A program made the translations under genes and the position numbers. Under the pieces are notes generated by a model, which was given only the letters and a program-made list of their open reading frames with translations, did no database searches and had not been told where the DNA came from. Shown here piece by piece: positions 8,382 to 17,377 of a stretch of 64,000 nucleotides of DNA. Numbering within the stretch: position 1 is the first letter of the stretch; each line of letters opens with the position of its first letter. Origin of the DNA: JAJEFO01 sp009843725 (GTDB lineage: Bacteria > Pseudomonadota > Alphaproteobacteria > Rhodobacterales > Rhodobacteraceae); contig CBDEUJ010000004.1 in assembly GCA_965243215.1 (NCBI GenBank), positions 434,001-498,000 of the forward strand, read 5' to 3'.

Positions 8382-10154
8382 TCAACCTGTCAGTCTTATG
8401 GGAACGTTCTGGTCCGGTTTCACTCCAATCAGCTGGAAGGCCCGTTTCTGGACCGGGGTCGGCGCGGTGACGACGCACAGCAGGGTTTCGTCATGGCCCG
8501 GCAGGCGCAGCTGGTTCAGCGCCATGCCCGAGAGATCGTCGAGCAGGGTGCGGAAGCTGTGGACCGGAAGCCCGTCGGGGGTGAGCTTGGTGTCGGCCTT
8601 GGCCTTCGCGCGCTCCGAGACCTCGGCCTTTTCCACCGGCGAGTTCCGCCTTGCCCGGGCGCCCTCCCGGTCGTCGTCCTCGAACAGCATCGGCGCCAGG
8701 CGCCGGCGCATGTGCCATTCGACATGCAGGGCCAGCATGCACAGGAACACGTGCGCGCGGACGTGATCGGGCGAGTAGACGTACACGGGACGGATCCTGA
8801 GGTCGCTCTTGGCGTTCCGGAACGCGCGCTCCACGCCCGCGAGGCCCTTGTACGCCTCCACGGCCGCCTCCGGCCCGAGCGACGCGGAATCCAGGCTGGT
8901 GCGGATCACGTAGACGCCGTCGAGCCGCGCCTCGGCGGCGATCCGGTCCTCCAGCCGGCGCCAGGAGATGCCGCCGTCCGCGACGTCGATCCCGAAGTGC
9001 TTCCCGACCTTGCGGCGGTTGGCGTCCCGGCCCACCCGGCGGTCGATGGCCTCCCGGCCCTTCAGCCGGCCCGAGCGCACCGACGCCGCGATCGCCTCCA
9101 GCGCCTTCTCCGTGGCCTTCAGGAGATCCTCCCGCTTCCGGGCCCGCTCCTCCCGCAGCCTCGGGTTCAGGCACACCATCAGCCGCTCGCCGGGGAAGTC
9201 CGGGCCCGTGACCTCCGCCACCGCGTCGGGAACCAGCGCCTCGGGCACGAGCGGGGCCGGGGCGCCGTCCGCGCCCTCCCTGAGCAGCTTCCGGATGTCG
9301 CTTGTCTTCAGGGCCGAGATCCAGTCGAGCCCCGCGGGCTCGAGGTCCTCCCGGATCCGGGCCGTGGTGAGCATGCCCCTGTCGCCCACCAGCGCCACGC
9401 GGCCGATGCCGAAGCGCTTGCGGACCTTGTCCACCTGGGAGGCCACCGTGGACGGGTCCCCGGCGTTGCCGGGAAAGACCTCCACCGCCACCGGGCAGCC
9501 GTCCGCGGCGCAGAGCAGCCCGAACACGATCTGCCGCTTGCCCCTCTTGCCGTCGCGGCTGTGTCCGAAGGCCGCCAGCCGGCAGCGCCGTCCCTCCAGG
9601 TAGGAGCTGCTCACGTCATACAGGATCAGCGTGTTCTCTCCTTCGAGGTGCCGGTTCGCGAGGCTCCGCTCGATCCAGGGCTGGCGCGCCAGCAGCCAGT
9701 CGAGCATGTCCAGCATCTCGTTGCCGGTGACGGGCCCGAGCCCGAGCAGGGCGCCGAGGCTGCTCGTCGCGGTCTCGGGCGACAGCCGCCGCGCGGTGGC
9801 GAGCTTGGAATCGGGCGACAGCACCCTCGCGACGACCGCGGCCAGCGCCAGGTCGCGCTCGCGGCTGCGCGTCCGGTGGAGCATGCGCTCGAGGCCGAGG
9901 TCCCGCGCGGTGCCGAGGACGGCAGCGACGTGGCCGTGCAGGAGGGAGCGCTCCACCTGCATGAGCTCGCCGATGTCTCCGACCGCGACGGCGCCCTTGA
10001 GCACGGCGCGGAAGCCCTCGACGATCTCGGGCGGGAGCTTCGAGAGGTTGGCGACGGTCCGCTTGCGGATCCGCCTTCCCTCCCGCCAGGCCTCCCGGAG
10101 GAGGATGGCGGGCTTTCCGGCCTGGTTGGGGACGGACTCGATGTTGAAGGCCAT
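8382..10154 (-). CDS. IS1634-family transposase
   Basis: 590 residues. The central DDE domain shows LILYDVSSSYLEG, followed by a beta-strand-rich insert with VFGLLCAADGCPVAVEVFPGN and ALVGDRGMLT. The C-terminal helix block runs from the ERAFRNAKSDLRIRPVY strand through HVFLCMLALHVEW, including the conserved R and E of the IS4-type Y(2)R(3)E(6)K-like region. This is typical of IS1634 transposases, which are longer than most IS4 proteins. No stop or frameshift interrupts it, so it may be active. The ATG at 10154 follows a short AT-poor leader. Confidence 0.92.
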   Translation of the reverse strand: MAFNIESVPNQAGKPAILLREAWREGRRIRKRTVANLSKLPPEIVEGFRAVLKGAVAVGDIGELMQVERSLLHGHVAAVLGTARDLGLERMLHRTRSRERDLALAAVVARVLSPDSKLATARRLSPETATSSLGALLGLGPVTGNEMLDMLDWLLARQPWIERSLANRHLEGENTLILYDVSSSYLEGRRCRLAAFGHSRDGKRGKRQIVFGLLCAADGCPVAVEVFPGNAGDPSTVASQVDKVRKRFGIGRVALVGDRGMLTTARIREDLEPAGLDWISALKTSDIRKLLREGADGAPAPLVPEALVPDAVAEVTGPDFPGERLMVCLNPRLREERARKREDLLKATEKALEAIAASVRSGRLKGREAIDRRVGRDANRRKVGKHFGIDVADGGISWRRLEDRIAAEARLDGVYVIRTSLDSASLGPEAAVEAYKGLAGVERAFRNAKSDLRIRPVYVYSPDHVRAHVFLCMLALHVEWHMRRRLAPMLFEDDDREGARARRNSPVEKAEVSERAKAKADTKLTPDGLPVHSFRTLLDDLSGMALNQLRLPGHDETLLCVVTAPTPVQKRAFQLIGVKPDQNVPIRLTG

Positions 10155-10165
10155 GGCGGCGTCCG

Positions 10166-10307
10166 TTATGGGAACACGGTGCGCGCACTGAAGCCGGTCT
10201 TGCCCGCGATGTCAAGCGAATTCCGCATATGCCGCTGCGCCATGCTTCGGCCCGTCAAGGGCGGCTGGCGGGCGATCCGGCTCGATGGCCCAACATGTTA
10301 TGGGAAC
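10166..10307. repeat. Repeated TTATGGGAAC boxes upstream of the transposase
   Basis: TTATGGGAAC occurs at 10166-10175 and 10298-10307, and again at 8396-8405 near the other end of the element, all in the same orientation. The copy at 10298 lies inside a perfect inverted repeat, CATGTT-N5-AACATG (10294-10310). Three exact 10-mers in 2 kb of GC-rich DNA are unlikely by chance. They may be subterminal transposase or regulatory sites. Confidence 0.5.
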
Positions 10308-10391
10308 ATGAATCCACCTGCCGGGACCCCGGACCCAAAGAATCCCGCTTCATGTCAACGGGTTGGGTGGAGAGGCCCTCTGGAAGTTCCG

Positions 10392-10397
10392 TTTAGC
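10392..10397. repeat. Right copy of the IS target-site duplication
   Basis: TTTAGC directly follows the right inverted end of the insertion sequence and matches 8296-8301. Bases 10398-10511 beyond it hold no gene that I can support. Confidence 0.75.
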
Positions 10398-10511
10398 GAA
10401 GGCACGCGGCCGGTCGCATTGCGCGAGACTGAACCGCAACTCGGAACGTCGCCACTGGAATCAGGCACGTCTCGATGGGGTGTCGACAATGAGTCTTCCT
10501 GAAATGCCGCA

Positions 10512-11036
10512 TCACGAAGATCTTGCGGCACCATCATTGCCAGATTCCGACCCTTGATTGGGTGGGGACCTTGATGCGCCGGATAGAAGCGCCGAATTCC
10601 GCAAGCGCCGCCAGGACATCGCCGCAAAGATGACCGCGAACAGCGCGGTTGACGCCAAGGTCATCCGCCAATCGTAATCTCCAGCCACATACGCGCCCAT
10701 CAGCGATACAAATGCCGCCGCAGCTGCAAGTCCAAGCGTCCGCGAGAAGTATTCAATGCGCGGCACTATGAGAATTGTCGCCGCATTGATGGCCGCTGCG
10801 GCGGCAAAGAATGCCGCCGCGAGTTCAAGCGTCGCAGTGCAGCGAATCAGGTTCCCGAGCGTCGCGCCATCTGTCTCGCAAACATGGTCGGTGAGAACCA
10901 GCATGTAGATCTTCAGGACAAGAGCAATTGCCAAGGCAACGCCAAGAACGACGCTCATCGCGGTCGCGATGATCGTCACCGGGCGCTCAACCGCGAGTTC
11001 GTATCTCTCTGAACGCTGGCGGTTCTCCGCAGTCAT
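10512..11036 (-). CDS. Small membrane protein of unknown function
   Basis: 174 residues. About four hydrophobic segments can be seen: TIIATAMSVVLGVALAIALV, LELAAAFFAAAAAINAATI, LGLAAAAAFVSLMGAYVA and LASTALFAVIFAAMSW. The tail is polar. I recognise no family motif. The ATG overlaps the stop of the SMP-30/isochorismatase fusion gene by ATGA, so it is translationally coupled as the last gene of the long minus-strand cluster. That argues it is real and serves the same pathway, perhaps as a small transporter or membrane helper. Confidence 0.7.
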   Translation of the reverse strand: MTAENRQRSERYELAVERPVTIIATAMSVVLGVALAIALVLKIYMLVLTDHVCETDGATLGNLIRCTATLELAAAFFAAAAAINAATILIVPRIEYFSRTLGLAAAAAFVSLMGAYVAGDYDWRMTLASTALFAVIFAAMSWRRLRNSALLSGASRSPPNQGSESGNDGAARSS

Positions 11037-12598
11037 CCGCCTGCCCCCAGCCGAGAAATGACTCGGTCAACGCTTGTAACCTCAGCAACATTCGCCATCG
11101 CAAAATCAATCGACGCCCTGTGCCACTCGTCATTCATGGTCGAACAGGCATCCTCGGGCACGATCACCCGGAACCCCTTGTCCGCGCCAGTACGAGCGGT
11201 GTGTTCGACGGACATGTTGGTCCATGCACCAGTGTTGATCAGCGTGTCTATCCCGCCGTGCCGGAGGTAGCTTTGCAAGCGCGAGGTTTCCCACGGACTC
11301 ATCGACATTTTTTCGACGACAAGATCGGATCCTTGCGGCTCAAGCCCGGCGACCGGGGCAGCGCCCCAAGAGCCGCGAACCATCGCTCCCGCATCGATGA
11401 GACCCGAATAGAGCGGCGCGCTGGGGCCAATCTTGGGATGCCCCGGCTCGCAAATGAAATGCACGTGAATGACCGTCACGCCCGCACGCCTGCAAGCATC
11501 GGCCAGCCGACGGGAGTTCGCCACCACGTTCTGCGACTTCGCGTGTACAGGGGATCCGCTCGCTGCGAAGGCGCCGCCATCAATGATGACATCGTTTTGC
11601 ATGTCCTGAATGATCAGAGCTGTCTTGCGTGGATCGATTGCCGTCGGGGCACCCGCCGAAGCGCGTGAGGGTCCCGGTTGAGCACGCATGAAAGGCTCCT
11701 CCCGACCCTGGGCTTTCAGCCCCACGGCATAGACGCCGGTAGTCGCGCAAATATAGAGGGTTCGCCAATCCTCCCCGCCCCAGTGCAGGTTTGCCGACTG
11801 CTCGGGCACGATGATCTCGCCCAGCTTCACACCGTGAAAATCATAGGCCCAGACGCCCCCAGGCCCGGTCACGTAGACGTTGCCGTTTGCATCGGCCTTC
11901 ATTCCGTCTGGAAGCCCGGCGCGACCGTCCTCCTTGATGCCGCTTGCGAAGAGTCTGGCGTTGACCAGTTCGCCTTTGGGGCCGATGTCGAACATCCGGA
12001 TGTTGGCCTGATCCGTATCGTTGACCCACATGAACCGCTCGCAGGGGCTGAAGCAAAGTCCGTTTGGCTGACCGAACATGTACCGGTCGGACACAAGCTG
12101 CGGCTCGTCACCGGGACGGTGCCCGGGCGGAAGCCGGTAGACTCCCTGAAACCCCTGTTGCAGTGGCCTTGGCACCCCGAAATGTTCCATCCGGCCGTAG
12201 GTCGGATCCGTGAAATAGACGGAACCGTCCGAGCGCACGCAGATGTCGTTGGGGGAATTCAGCTCCTTGCCCTCGAAGTGACTGGCGAGAACCTCCCGCG
12301 AACCATCGCGATTGAACCGCGCGACCGACGAGGTCGCGTGTTCGCAGACAAGGAGATTCAGGTCGGCATCATAGGTCATGCCGTTGCCCTTGTTTGACGG
12401 GCGCATGACCTCCTCGACGCCGCCTGTGTCCGACCAGCGGCGCCGGACATCCCCGGGCATGTCCGAAAAGACCAGATGCTGTTCAAGCGGATGCCACAGC
12501 GGTCCCTCGGTGAACGTGAAGCCGCTGCCGATCTGGCGCACCGGCGCGTTCAGGTCGATCAGTTCGGCAAAACGCGGATCGGTCGCTGCATGGGGCAT
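11033..12598 (-). CDS. SMP-30/gluconolactonase domain fused to an isochorismatase-like hydrolase
   Basis: 521 residues. Residues 1 to about 300 form an SMP-30-type beta-propeller: FTEGPLWHP, NSPNDICVRSDGSVYFTDP and LPDGMKADANGNVYVTG carry the expected metal-binding Glu, Asn and Asp. A Pro/Ala linker follows. Residues from about 325 onward form an isochorismatase-like fold with IIQDMQND (Asp near 332) and VVEKMSMS (Lys near 430). The catalytic Cys position reads TNMSVEHT (Ser near 463). The pair suggests lactone opening followed by amide or ester hydrolysis. ATG 12598 has a GAGGAG site; an upstream start at 12649 is less likely. Confidence 0.88.
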   Translation of the reverse strand: MPHAATDPRFAELIDLNAPVRQIGSGFTFTEGPLWHPLEQHLVFSDMPGDVRRRWSDTGGVEEVMRPSNKGNGMTYDADLNLLVCEHATSSVARFNRDGSREVLASHFEGKELNSPNDICVRSDGSVYFTDPTYGRMEHFGVPRPLQQGFQGVYRLPPGHRPGDEPQLVSDRYMFGQPNGLCFSPCERFMWVNDTDQANIRMFDIGPKGELVNARLFASGIKEDGRAGLPDGMKADANGNVYVTGPGGVWAYDFHGVKLGEIIVPEQSANLHWGGEDWRTLYICATTGVYAVGLKAQGREEPFMRAQPGPSRASAGAPTAIDPRKTALIIQDMQNDVIIDGGAFAASGSPVHAKSQNVVANSRRLADACRRAGVTVIHVHFICEPGHPKIGPSAPLYSGLIDAGAMVRGSWGAAPVAGLEPQGSDLVVEKMSMSPWETSRLQSYLRHGGIDTLINTGAWTNMSVEHTARTGADKGFRVIVPEDACSTMNDEWHRASIDFAMANVAEVTSVDRVISRLGAGG

Positions 12599-12608
12599 GG
12601 CAAACTCC

Positions 12609-13457
12609 TCAGGCCGGGAACCAGTTGCGGGCCGGCAGGCTTTCCACAACGGGACCCGGGCACGTCATGCCAATGCGGCCCGCGACCTGTCCGTGGTCGA
12701 TCACCGCACCACGATCGTGCACAGGCAACAGGTACCGATAGTTGTTGAGCAGTTTCTTGATCTGTGCCTTTTCCGAGCGCTTGGATCCGGCGTGGTTCCC
12801 GGTGACCTGCGGTTCCATGTAGTTGTTGACCCGGACGTGGTTGACGACCTGGTCGTTGAAGTCATAGATGACGTCGCCGCAGATGCAGGCTAGCCCGTCG
12901 GCGGTTTCGACAATCACGTTCATCGATCCTTCAGTATGCGCGCCCGCAGGCTCGCACCAGACGCCCGGAATGATCTCTTCTGCACCCGTAATTTCAAGGT
13001 CCAGGAAACGAATGGCTTCGGGTTCGTAGATCCTGTCGACAAGGTGCTTGATGTCCGGCTTCGGGTACTGCGGGTACATGATGCCCGAGACCGAGAACTC
13101 CATTTCCCGGCGGTTCAGCACGACCGTCGTGTTTAGGGGAAAGTCGTCATCATTTCCGGCGTGATCGATGTGAAGATGCGTGTGCAGGATGTAACGGATG
13201 TCGCCCACACGGAGCCCATGCTTTGACAATTGCTGCTCTACGGTGTTTTCGTGATAGCAGTGCCCGCGCATGCCAAGGGTCTCCATGATCGCGTTGTCGC
13301 GATATCCGGTGTCGACCAAGACCGGGTACTGCCCTCCGAGGATGAGAAACCCGTAGGTCGGGACACGACGAACGCGGCCACAGTCGTGGCCCAGGACCAG
13401 AAAGCTGGCTTCTAGCTCGATGTCGCCAAAATCAAGTATGTGGATGGTGAGGGCCAT
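12609..13457 (-). CDS. Metallo-beta-lactamase-fold hydrolase, N-acyl homoserine lactonase type
   Basis: 282 residues. The zinc motif HTHLHIDHAGND (residues 92-103) and later metal ligands in PAGAHTEGSM and CGDVIYDF fit the AiiA/AttM lactonase branch. Members open acyl-homoserine lactones or related lactones. In this cluster it more likely opens a pathway lactone than quenches signalling, because it sits between an amidohydrolase and an SMP-30 fusion. The ATG is preceded by GGGAG. It lies 11 bases after the amidohydrolase stop and 10 bases before the next start. Confidence 0.88.
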   Translation of the reverse strand: MALTIHILDFGDIELEASFLVLGHDCGRVRRVPTYGFLILGGQYPVLVDTGYRDNAIMETLGMRGHCYHENTVEQQLSKHGLRVGDIRYILHTHLHIDHAGNDDDFPLNTTVVLNRREMEFSVSGIMYPQYPKPDIKHLVDRIYEPEAIRFLDLEITGAEEIIPGVWCEPAGAHTEGSMNVIVETADGLACICGDVIYDFNDQVVNHVRVNNYMEPQVTGNHAGSKRSEKAQIKKLLNNYRYLLPVHDRGAVIDHGQVAGRIGMTCPGPVVESLPARNWFPA

Positions 13458-13468
13458 GGGGAACTCCC

Positions 13469-14347
13469 TTATTCGACGCGATAAACTCGCGCTGCGGTGT
13501 CGTTGAAGATTTGCAATTTCTGCTTCTTGGTGAGATTCACTGTCGCTTTCCTGAAAGCGCCGATGAGATCCCGATAGTTCGTCCAGAGCTTCTCGATCGG
13601 AAAGTTCGATCCGAACATGCAGCGGTCAGCCCCGAAGATCGAGACGGTCTCCTTTACAACGTCGGCAATGAAGTCCGGGTCGTTCCGGTGAATGAACGTT
13701 CCGAACGCCGAAAGCTTCGTGACCACGTTCCTTCGCTTTGCGAGGTCCGTCATGGCTGCGCGCCAGGCCTTCCAGCCAGCCTGGGATTGATCTTCCAGCA
13801 TGCCGGCATGCTGCAGGATGAACGTCACGTCCGGACACCCATCAGCGAGTTCCGCAGCGTCTGCCATCTGGCCAGGAAACACCTGAAGGTCGAAGGTGAA
13901 TCCGTGCTCCGCGAGTTTTCCGATGTTCTCGACAACACGGGGATCCGAGACCTGCCTGCGATCGGGAGCAAACCGATATTGCGGATTCTCGTGCCAGTGA
14001 AACTGCTGCCGAAAGCCTCTCAGCAAGGAGTGGCCCTTGAGCGACTTCAACGTGGGAGCGACATCGCCCTTCGTGAAATCCAGAAAGCCGACAATTGCAT
14101 GGGGCCAGCCTTTCCTGCCCGCAACGGACTGAACCCAGGCGATCTCGTCCTTGAACCAGTTCGGCGCCCAGTTGGCCTGAACATAGACCGACTTCTTGAT
14201 CCCGGCATCCTTGATGTCGGCGCAATACTCTTCGACCGGGTAGTCCCTCTTGATCGCTGAATAAGGACCGAAGATCCTCGGTCGCTCGGGCCCGAGCAGC
14301 CATGGCAGGTCACTTTGCCGCCAGATATGGTGGTGAGCGTCTATCAT
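13469..14347 (-). CDS. Amidohydrolase family (TIM-barrel metal hydrolase)
   Basis: 292 residues. It begins MIDAHHHIW, the metal-binding motif of amidohydrolase family 2. Later landmarks are the His of FILQHAGM and GADRCMFGSNFPIEKL, which ends with the usual Asp/Asn metal-site strand. Relatives include 2-pyrone-4,6-dicarboxylate lactonase, L-fucono-lactonase and decarboxylases of the ACMSD group. Lactone or cyclic amide hydrolysis is therefore plausible. Its ATG overlaps the stop of the VWA gene (ATGA), which places it in the molybdenum hydroxylase operon. Confidence 0.88.
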   Translation of the reverse strand: MIDAHHHIWRQSDLPWLLGPERPRIFGPYSAIKRDYPVEEYCADIKDAGIKKSVYVQANWAPNWFKDEIAWVQSVAGRKGWPHAIVGFLDFTKGDVAPTLKSLKGHSLLRGFRQQFHWHENPQYRFAPDRRQVSDPRVVENIGKLAEHGFTFDLQVFPGQMADAAELADGCPDVTFILQHAGMLEDQSQAGWKAWRAAMTDLAKRRNVVTKLSAFGTFIHRNDPDFIADVVKETVSIFGADRCMFGSNFPIEKLWTNYRDLIGAFRKATVNLTKKQKLQIFNDTAARVYRVE

Positions 14348-15471
14348 GCGGCGCTTCCCTGACGGGCTTGGGATGCCAGGCCCAGAAGATGGTCCGCAAC
14401 CGCTTCGCTTGTTGATCCGTCGGCCAATGCATCAAGGCTCGGCACTATCGCACTCAGACCGCCGGTTGCAGGCACGTAGTCCGGATCCGACCCCAGCGGC
14501 GTCAGCCAATCCACGCGCCAAGCCAGCTTTGAAAGCCGGCGAACCGCTTCAAGCATCAGCGTTGGCGACCCGCGTTCCAGGCCGTCGGACAAGACGACAA
14601 TCGCCGCGCCACGAGCAAAGCCGGCATAGCGTGGCACTGCAAGGAAGGCAGTCAGCGCCTCGCCGATCCGCGTGCCGCCATCAACGTCGGCAACAAGCGC
14701 GGAGGCGCGCTCCAACGCCCTTGCCCGATTGCGTACGCGCAATGCAGGTGTCAGTCGCGTCAACCGGGTGCCAAGCGTAAAGACCTCTGCGCGGTCAGCC
14801 GCGTCGGTCAACACGTGCGCGAAAGTCATTGCAGCCTCTGTTCGGTCTTTCATCGAGCCGGAAACGTCAATCAGCAGCACGATCTTGCGCTGGCGATTCT
14901 TGCGGCGACGTCGTGCAAGGGTGAAGACCTCGCCGTCCCGCCTTGCAGCGTCGCGCAGGGTCCGACGCATATCCAGCAGCTTGCCGCCCCGATCAGGTGC
15001 AAAGCGGTATGACAGCCGACGCGGCAGTCGGGCGGGCGCGAGGCGCTGAAAGCGTGCCAAGGTCGAACCTGGGTCTTCCTCCGTGAATTCGCGGCGTGAC
15101 AGTCGCTCAATGGCCGTGGCCTCTCGGCCGGTCTCGGCATCAGGATCAACCGCATCCCGCTCTTCGCTGGCTCCGGTCGGCTCGTGGGCAGAAACCGTCT
15201 GGTCTTCGACTTCAACTGCGCCGGGCGCGGTCATCCCCAAGAAGTAGGCGCGGAAGAGCGCGTCAAATTCGTCCTGCCGGTCCCTGGGAATCGCCAGCAT
15301 GGCGATCCCCGCGCGGCGAACATCCTCGACGTTCCGCGGCCCCAGCAGCTCGATTGCCTCAAGAAACCCGATGGTCTGATCGGGGCCAACGGAAAAGCCG
15401 TGGATGCGCAGGACAGCGGGAAAGCGGACGAACGGCTCGGCTGCGCGGGGAAGCGGGCGTGGATCCGTCAT
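14344..15471 (-). CDS. CoxE-like VWA-domain protein
   Basis: 375 residues from ATG 15471, which overlaps the MoxR stop by ATGA. A von Willebrand factor A domain occupies the C-terminal half, with the MIDAS motif LLIDVSGSMKD (Asp near 202) and later IVVLSDGLERG. In carbon monoxide dehydrogenase clusters, CoxE works with the AAA ATPase CoxD to insert or sulfurate the Mo/Cu cofactor. The same pair here points to a maturation chaperone for the adjacent Mo hydroxylase. A longer frame starting at 15618 lacks support. Confidence 0.88.
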   Translation of the reverse strand: MTDPRPLPRAAEPFVRFPAVLRIHGFSVGPDQTIGFLEAIELLGPRNVEDVRRAGIAMLAIPRDRQDEFDALFRAYFLGMTAPGAVEVEDQTVSAHEPTGASEERDAVDPDAETGREATAIERLSRREFTEEDPGSTLARFQRLAPARLPRRLSYRFAPDRGGKLLDMRRTLRDAARRDGEVFTLARRRRKNRQRKIVLLIDVSGSMKDRTEAAMTFAHVLTDAADRAEVFTLGTRLTRLTPALRVRNRARALERASALVADVDGGTRIGEALTAFLAVPRYAGFARGAAIVVLSDGLERGSPTLMLEAVRRLSKLAWRVDWLTPLGSDPDYVPATGGLSAIVPSLDALADGSTSEAVADHLLGLASQARQGSAA

Positions 15472-16349
15472 GCCGCTTCTCCAGGCAGGAACGCGTCCAG
15501 TCGCGGAGATAGTTGTGCAAGGTCGTCCTGGTCTTTCAGCACAACGCCAATCGAGCGCCGGAAGGCTGCTGGCCAAGGCTCTCCTTGTGCATTCAACAGC
15601 GTCGCGGCCTCCGCCCACTCGACGGTCTCGGCAACGCCAGGCAGCTTGACCAGCGGTTCTTCCCGCATAAGCCCCACCGAAGCGACCACAGCCTCCGCTG
15701 TCGCTTCGGCAACCGACGACGCTCGCACCATCACGATTCGGGCTTCAAGTGCAGGATCAGGGAAGTCGATCCAATGATAGACACAGCGTCGCCTGAGGGC
15801 CTCGTGAAGATCGCGGGTGCGGTTCGAGGTCAGAACCACAACCGGGTGAGATGCCGCGCGAACGGTGCCGGTCTCGGGTATCGATATGGTGAAGTCCGAC
15901 AGGAATTCGAGCAGGAACGCCTCGAACTCGTGGTCGGAACGGTCGATTTCGTCAATCAGCAAGAGGGATTCATCCGGCGCCAGCAGCGCTTCCAGCAAGG
16001 GGCGCGCCAGCAGGAATTCATTTGTGTAAACGTTGAGCTGGCTGTTCTCGGCCTGGCGAATTGCCAGCATTTGGCGCGGATAATTCCATTCATAGAGCGC
16101 CGCCGCGGCGTCGATTCCCTCGTAGCATTGCAAGCGGATCACGTTCCGGCCCAGCACAGCGCCAATCGCCTTGGCGGCCTCGGTCTTGCCGACGCCCGGA
16201 ACGCCTTCCAGAAGAAGCGGCTTGCCGAGCGCCAGCGCGAGATAGGCCGAGGTCGACAGCGCGTCATCGGCGAGGTACTGCGCCGCCGTCAAGGCGCCTT
16301 GCAGCGCTCCGGGGCTGCCGATTCCGCGTATGTCCGCCCGTACCGGCAT
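15468..16349 (-). CDS. MoxR-type AAA+ ATPase, CoxD-like
   Basis: 293 residues. Walker A is GVPGVGKT (residues 49-56), Walker B is LLLIDEID, and sensor 1 is VVVLTSNRTRDLHEAL. Together with the following VWA protein it forms the MoxR-VWA pair that remodels metal enzymes, CoxD-CoxE in CO dehydrogenase operons. The ATG at 16349 overlaps the stop of the Mo-subunit C-half as TGATG, so translation is coupled. The longer frame starting at 16499 runs back into that gene and is not needed. Confidence 0.92.
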   Translation of the reverse strand: MPVRADIRGIGSPGALQGALTAAQYLADDALSTSAYLALALGKPLLLEGVPGVGKTEAAKAIGAVLGRNVIRLQCYEGIDAAAALYEWNYPRQMLAIRQAENSQLNVYTNEFLLARPLLEALLAPDESLLLIDEIDRSDHEFEAFLLEFLSDFTISIPETGTVRAASHPVVVLTSNRTRDLHEALRRRCVYHWIDFPDPALEARIVMVRASSVAEATAEAVVASVGLMREEPLVKLPGVAETVEWAEAATLLNAQGEPWPAAFRRSIGVVLKDQDDLAQLSPRLDAFLPGEAA

Positions 16350-17377
16350 CAGGCGCCTGGCCTGCCTTGGGGACGTGCGCCGCCGTTCGCACGAATGCCA
16401 CGCAACACCTTTTCCGGAGTGATCGGAAGGCTGTCGCATTCCACGCCGACCGCGTTGAACACGGCATTGGCAATGGCAGGCAACACCGGATTGGCGCACA
16501 TCTCGCCCGGCCCCTTGCCGCCGAAGGGCGCATCCGGGGCCGGACGCTCGAGAACCGAGATATGGTGAGGCACAGCATCACCCGGCCCCGGCTGAAGATA
16601 GTGATTGAAATCGACGGGGCCATGCGACCGGTCCGGATAATTGGGCTCTGTCGTTTCGTACAGCGCGTGGCTCACGCCCATCCAGGCGCCCCCGATCAAT
16701 TGCTGTTCCACCAGTCGGGGATTGAGCGCACGTCCAACCTCGTAAGCAGAGTTGATGTGCTGGACCTCGACCTCTCCGGTTTCGTCGTCCACAGTCAAGT
16801 CTATGATCAATGCGGCGTGGGCGAAGGATGACACCGGGGTCATTTCGCCGGTGTCGCTGTCGACCTCGGACAACGGGACAAGGAACATTCCGCGTCCCGC
16901 AAGCGTGCGGCCTTGACCGAACTGCGCGGCCGTTGCCGTCGCCTCGACCGTAGTTGACCGGCTGGGCGCACCCTTTACATGGATGTTCCCGCGCCCATCA
17001 GTCACAAGGTCAGACGCGTCGACCTCAAGCTCCTCCGCCGCAGCTTCCAATAGCTGGGCGCGCGCCTCCGTGGCTGCACGGATGATCGCGTTGCCCATTC
17101 TATGCGTTCCGCGCGATGCGAACGAACCCATGTCGTGGGGACCGGTGTCGCTGTCCGCAGTGTCGACAAAGACATCCTCAACCGGCACGCCGAGCGTCTC
17201 AGCAGCCAATTGGCGACCCACCGACTTGATGCCTTGCCCAAGATCGATGGAAGAGAGCGTGACCTTGAATTTTCCGTCAGGCGTCGAATGAACCAGCGCC
17301 TGGCTGGGGTCGCCGCCAAGGTTCATGCCGATGGGGTAGTTGATGCAGGCAAAGCCGCGTCCATGATGAATGGCCAT
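16349..17377 (-). CDS. Molybdenum hydroxylase large subunit, C-terminal half
   Basis: 342 residues. This is the second molybdopterin-binding domain of xanthine dehydrogenase-family large subunits. It has SSIDLGQGIKSVGRQLAAETLG, DTADSDTGPHDMGSFASRGT, and the catalytic glutamate in GGKGPGEM (near residue 292) followed by PAIANAV. It lacks the first cofactor-binding domain, which is supplied by the preceding gene. The two genes overlap by TGATG. A two-piece Mo subunit is known in nicotinate dehydrogenase of Eubacterium barkeri (NdhL plus NdhM). I infer that both pieces assemble into one active site. Confidence 0.9.
   Translation of the reverse strand: MAIHHGRGFACINYPIGMNLGGDPSQALVHSTPDGKFKVTLSSIDLGQGIKSVGRQLAAETLGVPVEDVFVDTADSDTGPHDMGSFASRGTHRMGNAIIRAATEARAQLLEAAAEELEVDASDLVTDGRGNIHVKGAPSRSTTVEATATAAQFGQGRTLAGRGMFLVPLSEVDSDTGEMTPVSSFAHAALIIDLTVDDETGEVEVQHINSAYEVGRALNPRLVEQQLIGGAWMGVSHALYETTEPNYPDRSHGPVDFNHYLQPGPGDAVPHHISVLERPAPDAPFGGKGPGEMCANPVLPAIANAVFNAVGVECDSLPITPEKVLRGIRANGGARPQGRPGA

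Larger units (their letters stand above)
8302..10391 (-). mobile_element. IS1634-like insertion sequence
   Basis: Boundaries come from the outermost inverted pair: CGGAACTTC at 8302-8310 and GAAGTTCCG at 10383-10391. The similarity continues imperfectly inwards (AGGGGAGG against AGAGGGCC). TTTAGC flanks both ends exactly. The element is about 2.09 kb with one transposase gene on the minus strand and looks intact. It sits in the space between an aminotransferase gene and a small membrane-protein gene, so it interrupts no recognisable gene. Its base composition is higher in GC than its flanks. Confidence 0.8.

Noticed and set aside
8493..10502. A 669-codon plus-strand frame over the IS transposase
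   Set aside because: It is antisense to the DDE transposase and has no domain pattern. GC-rich IS DNA commonly keeps such frames open.
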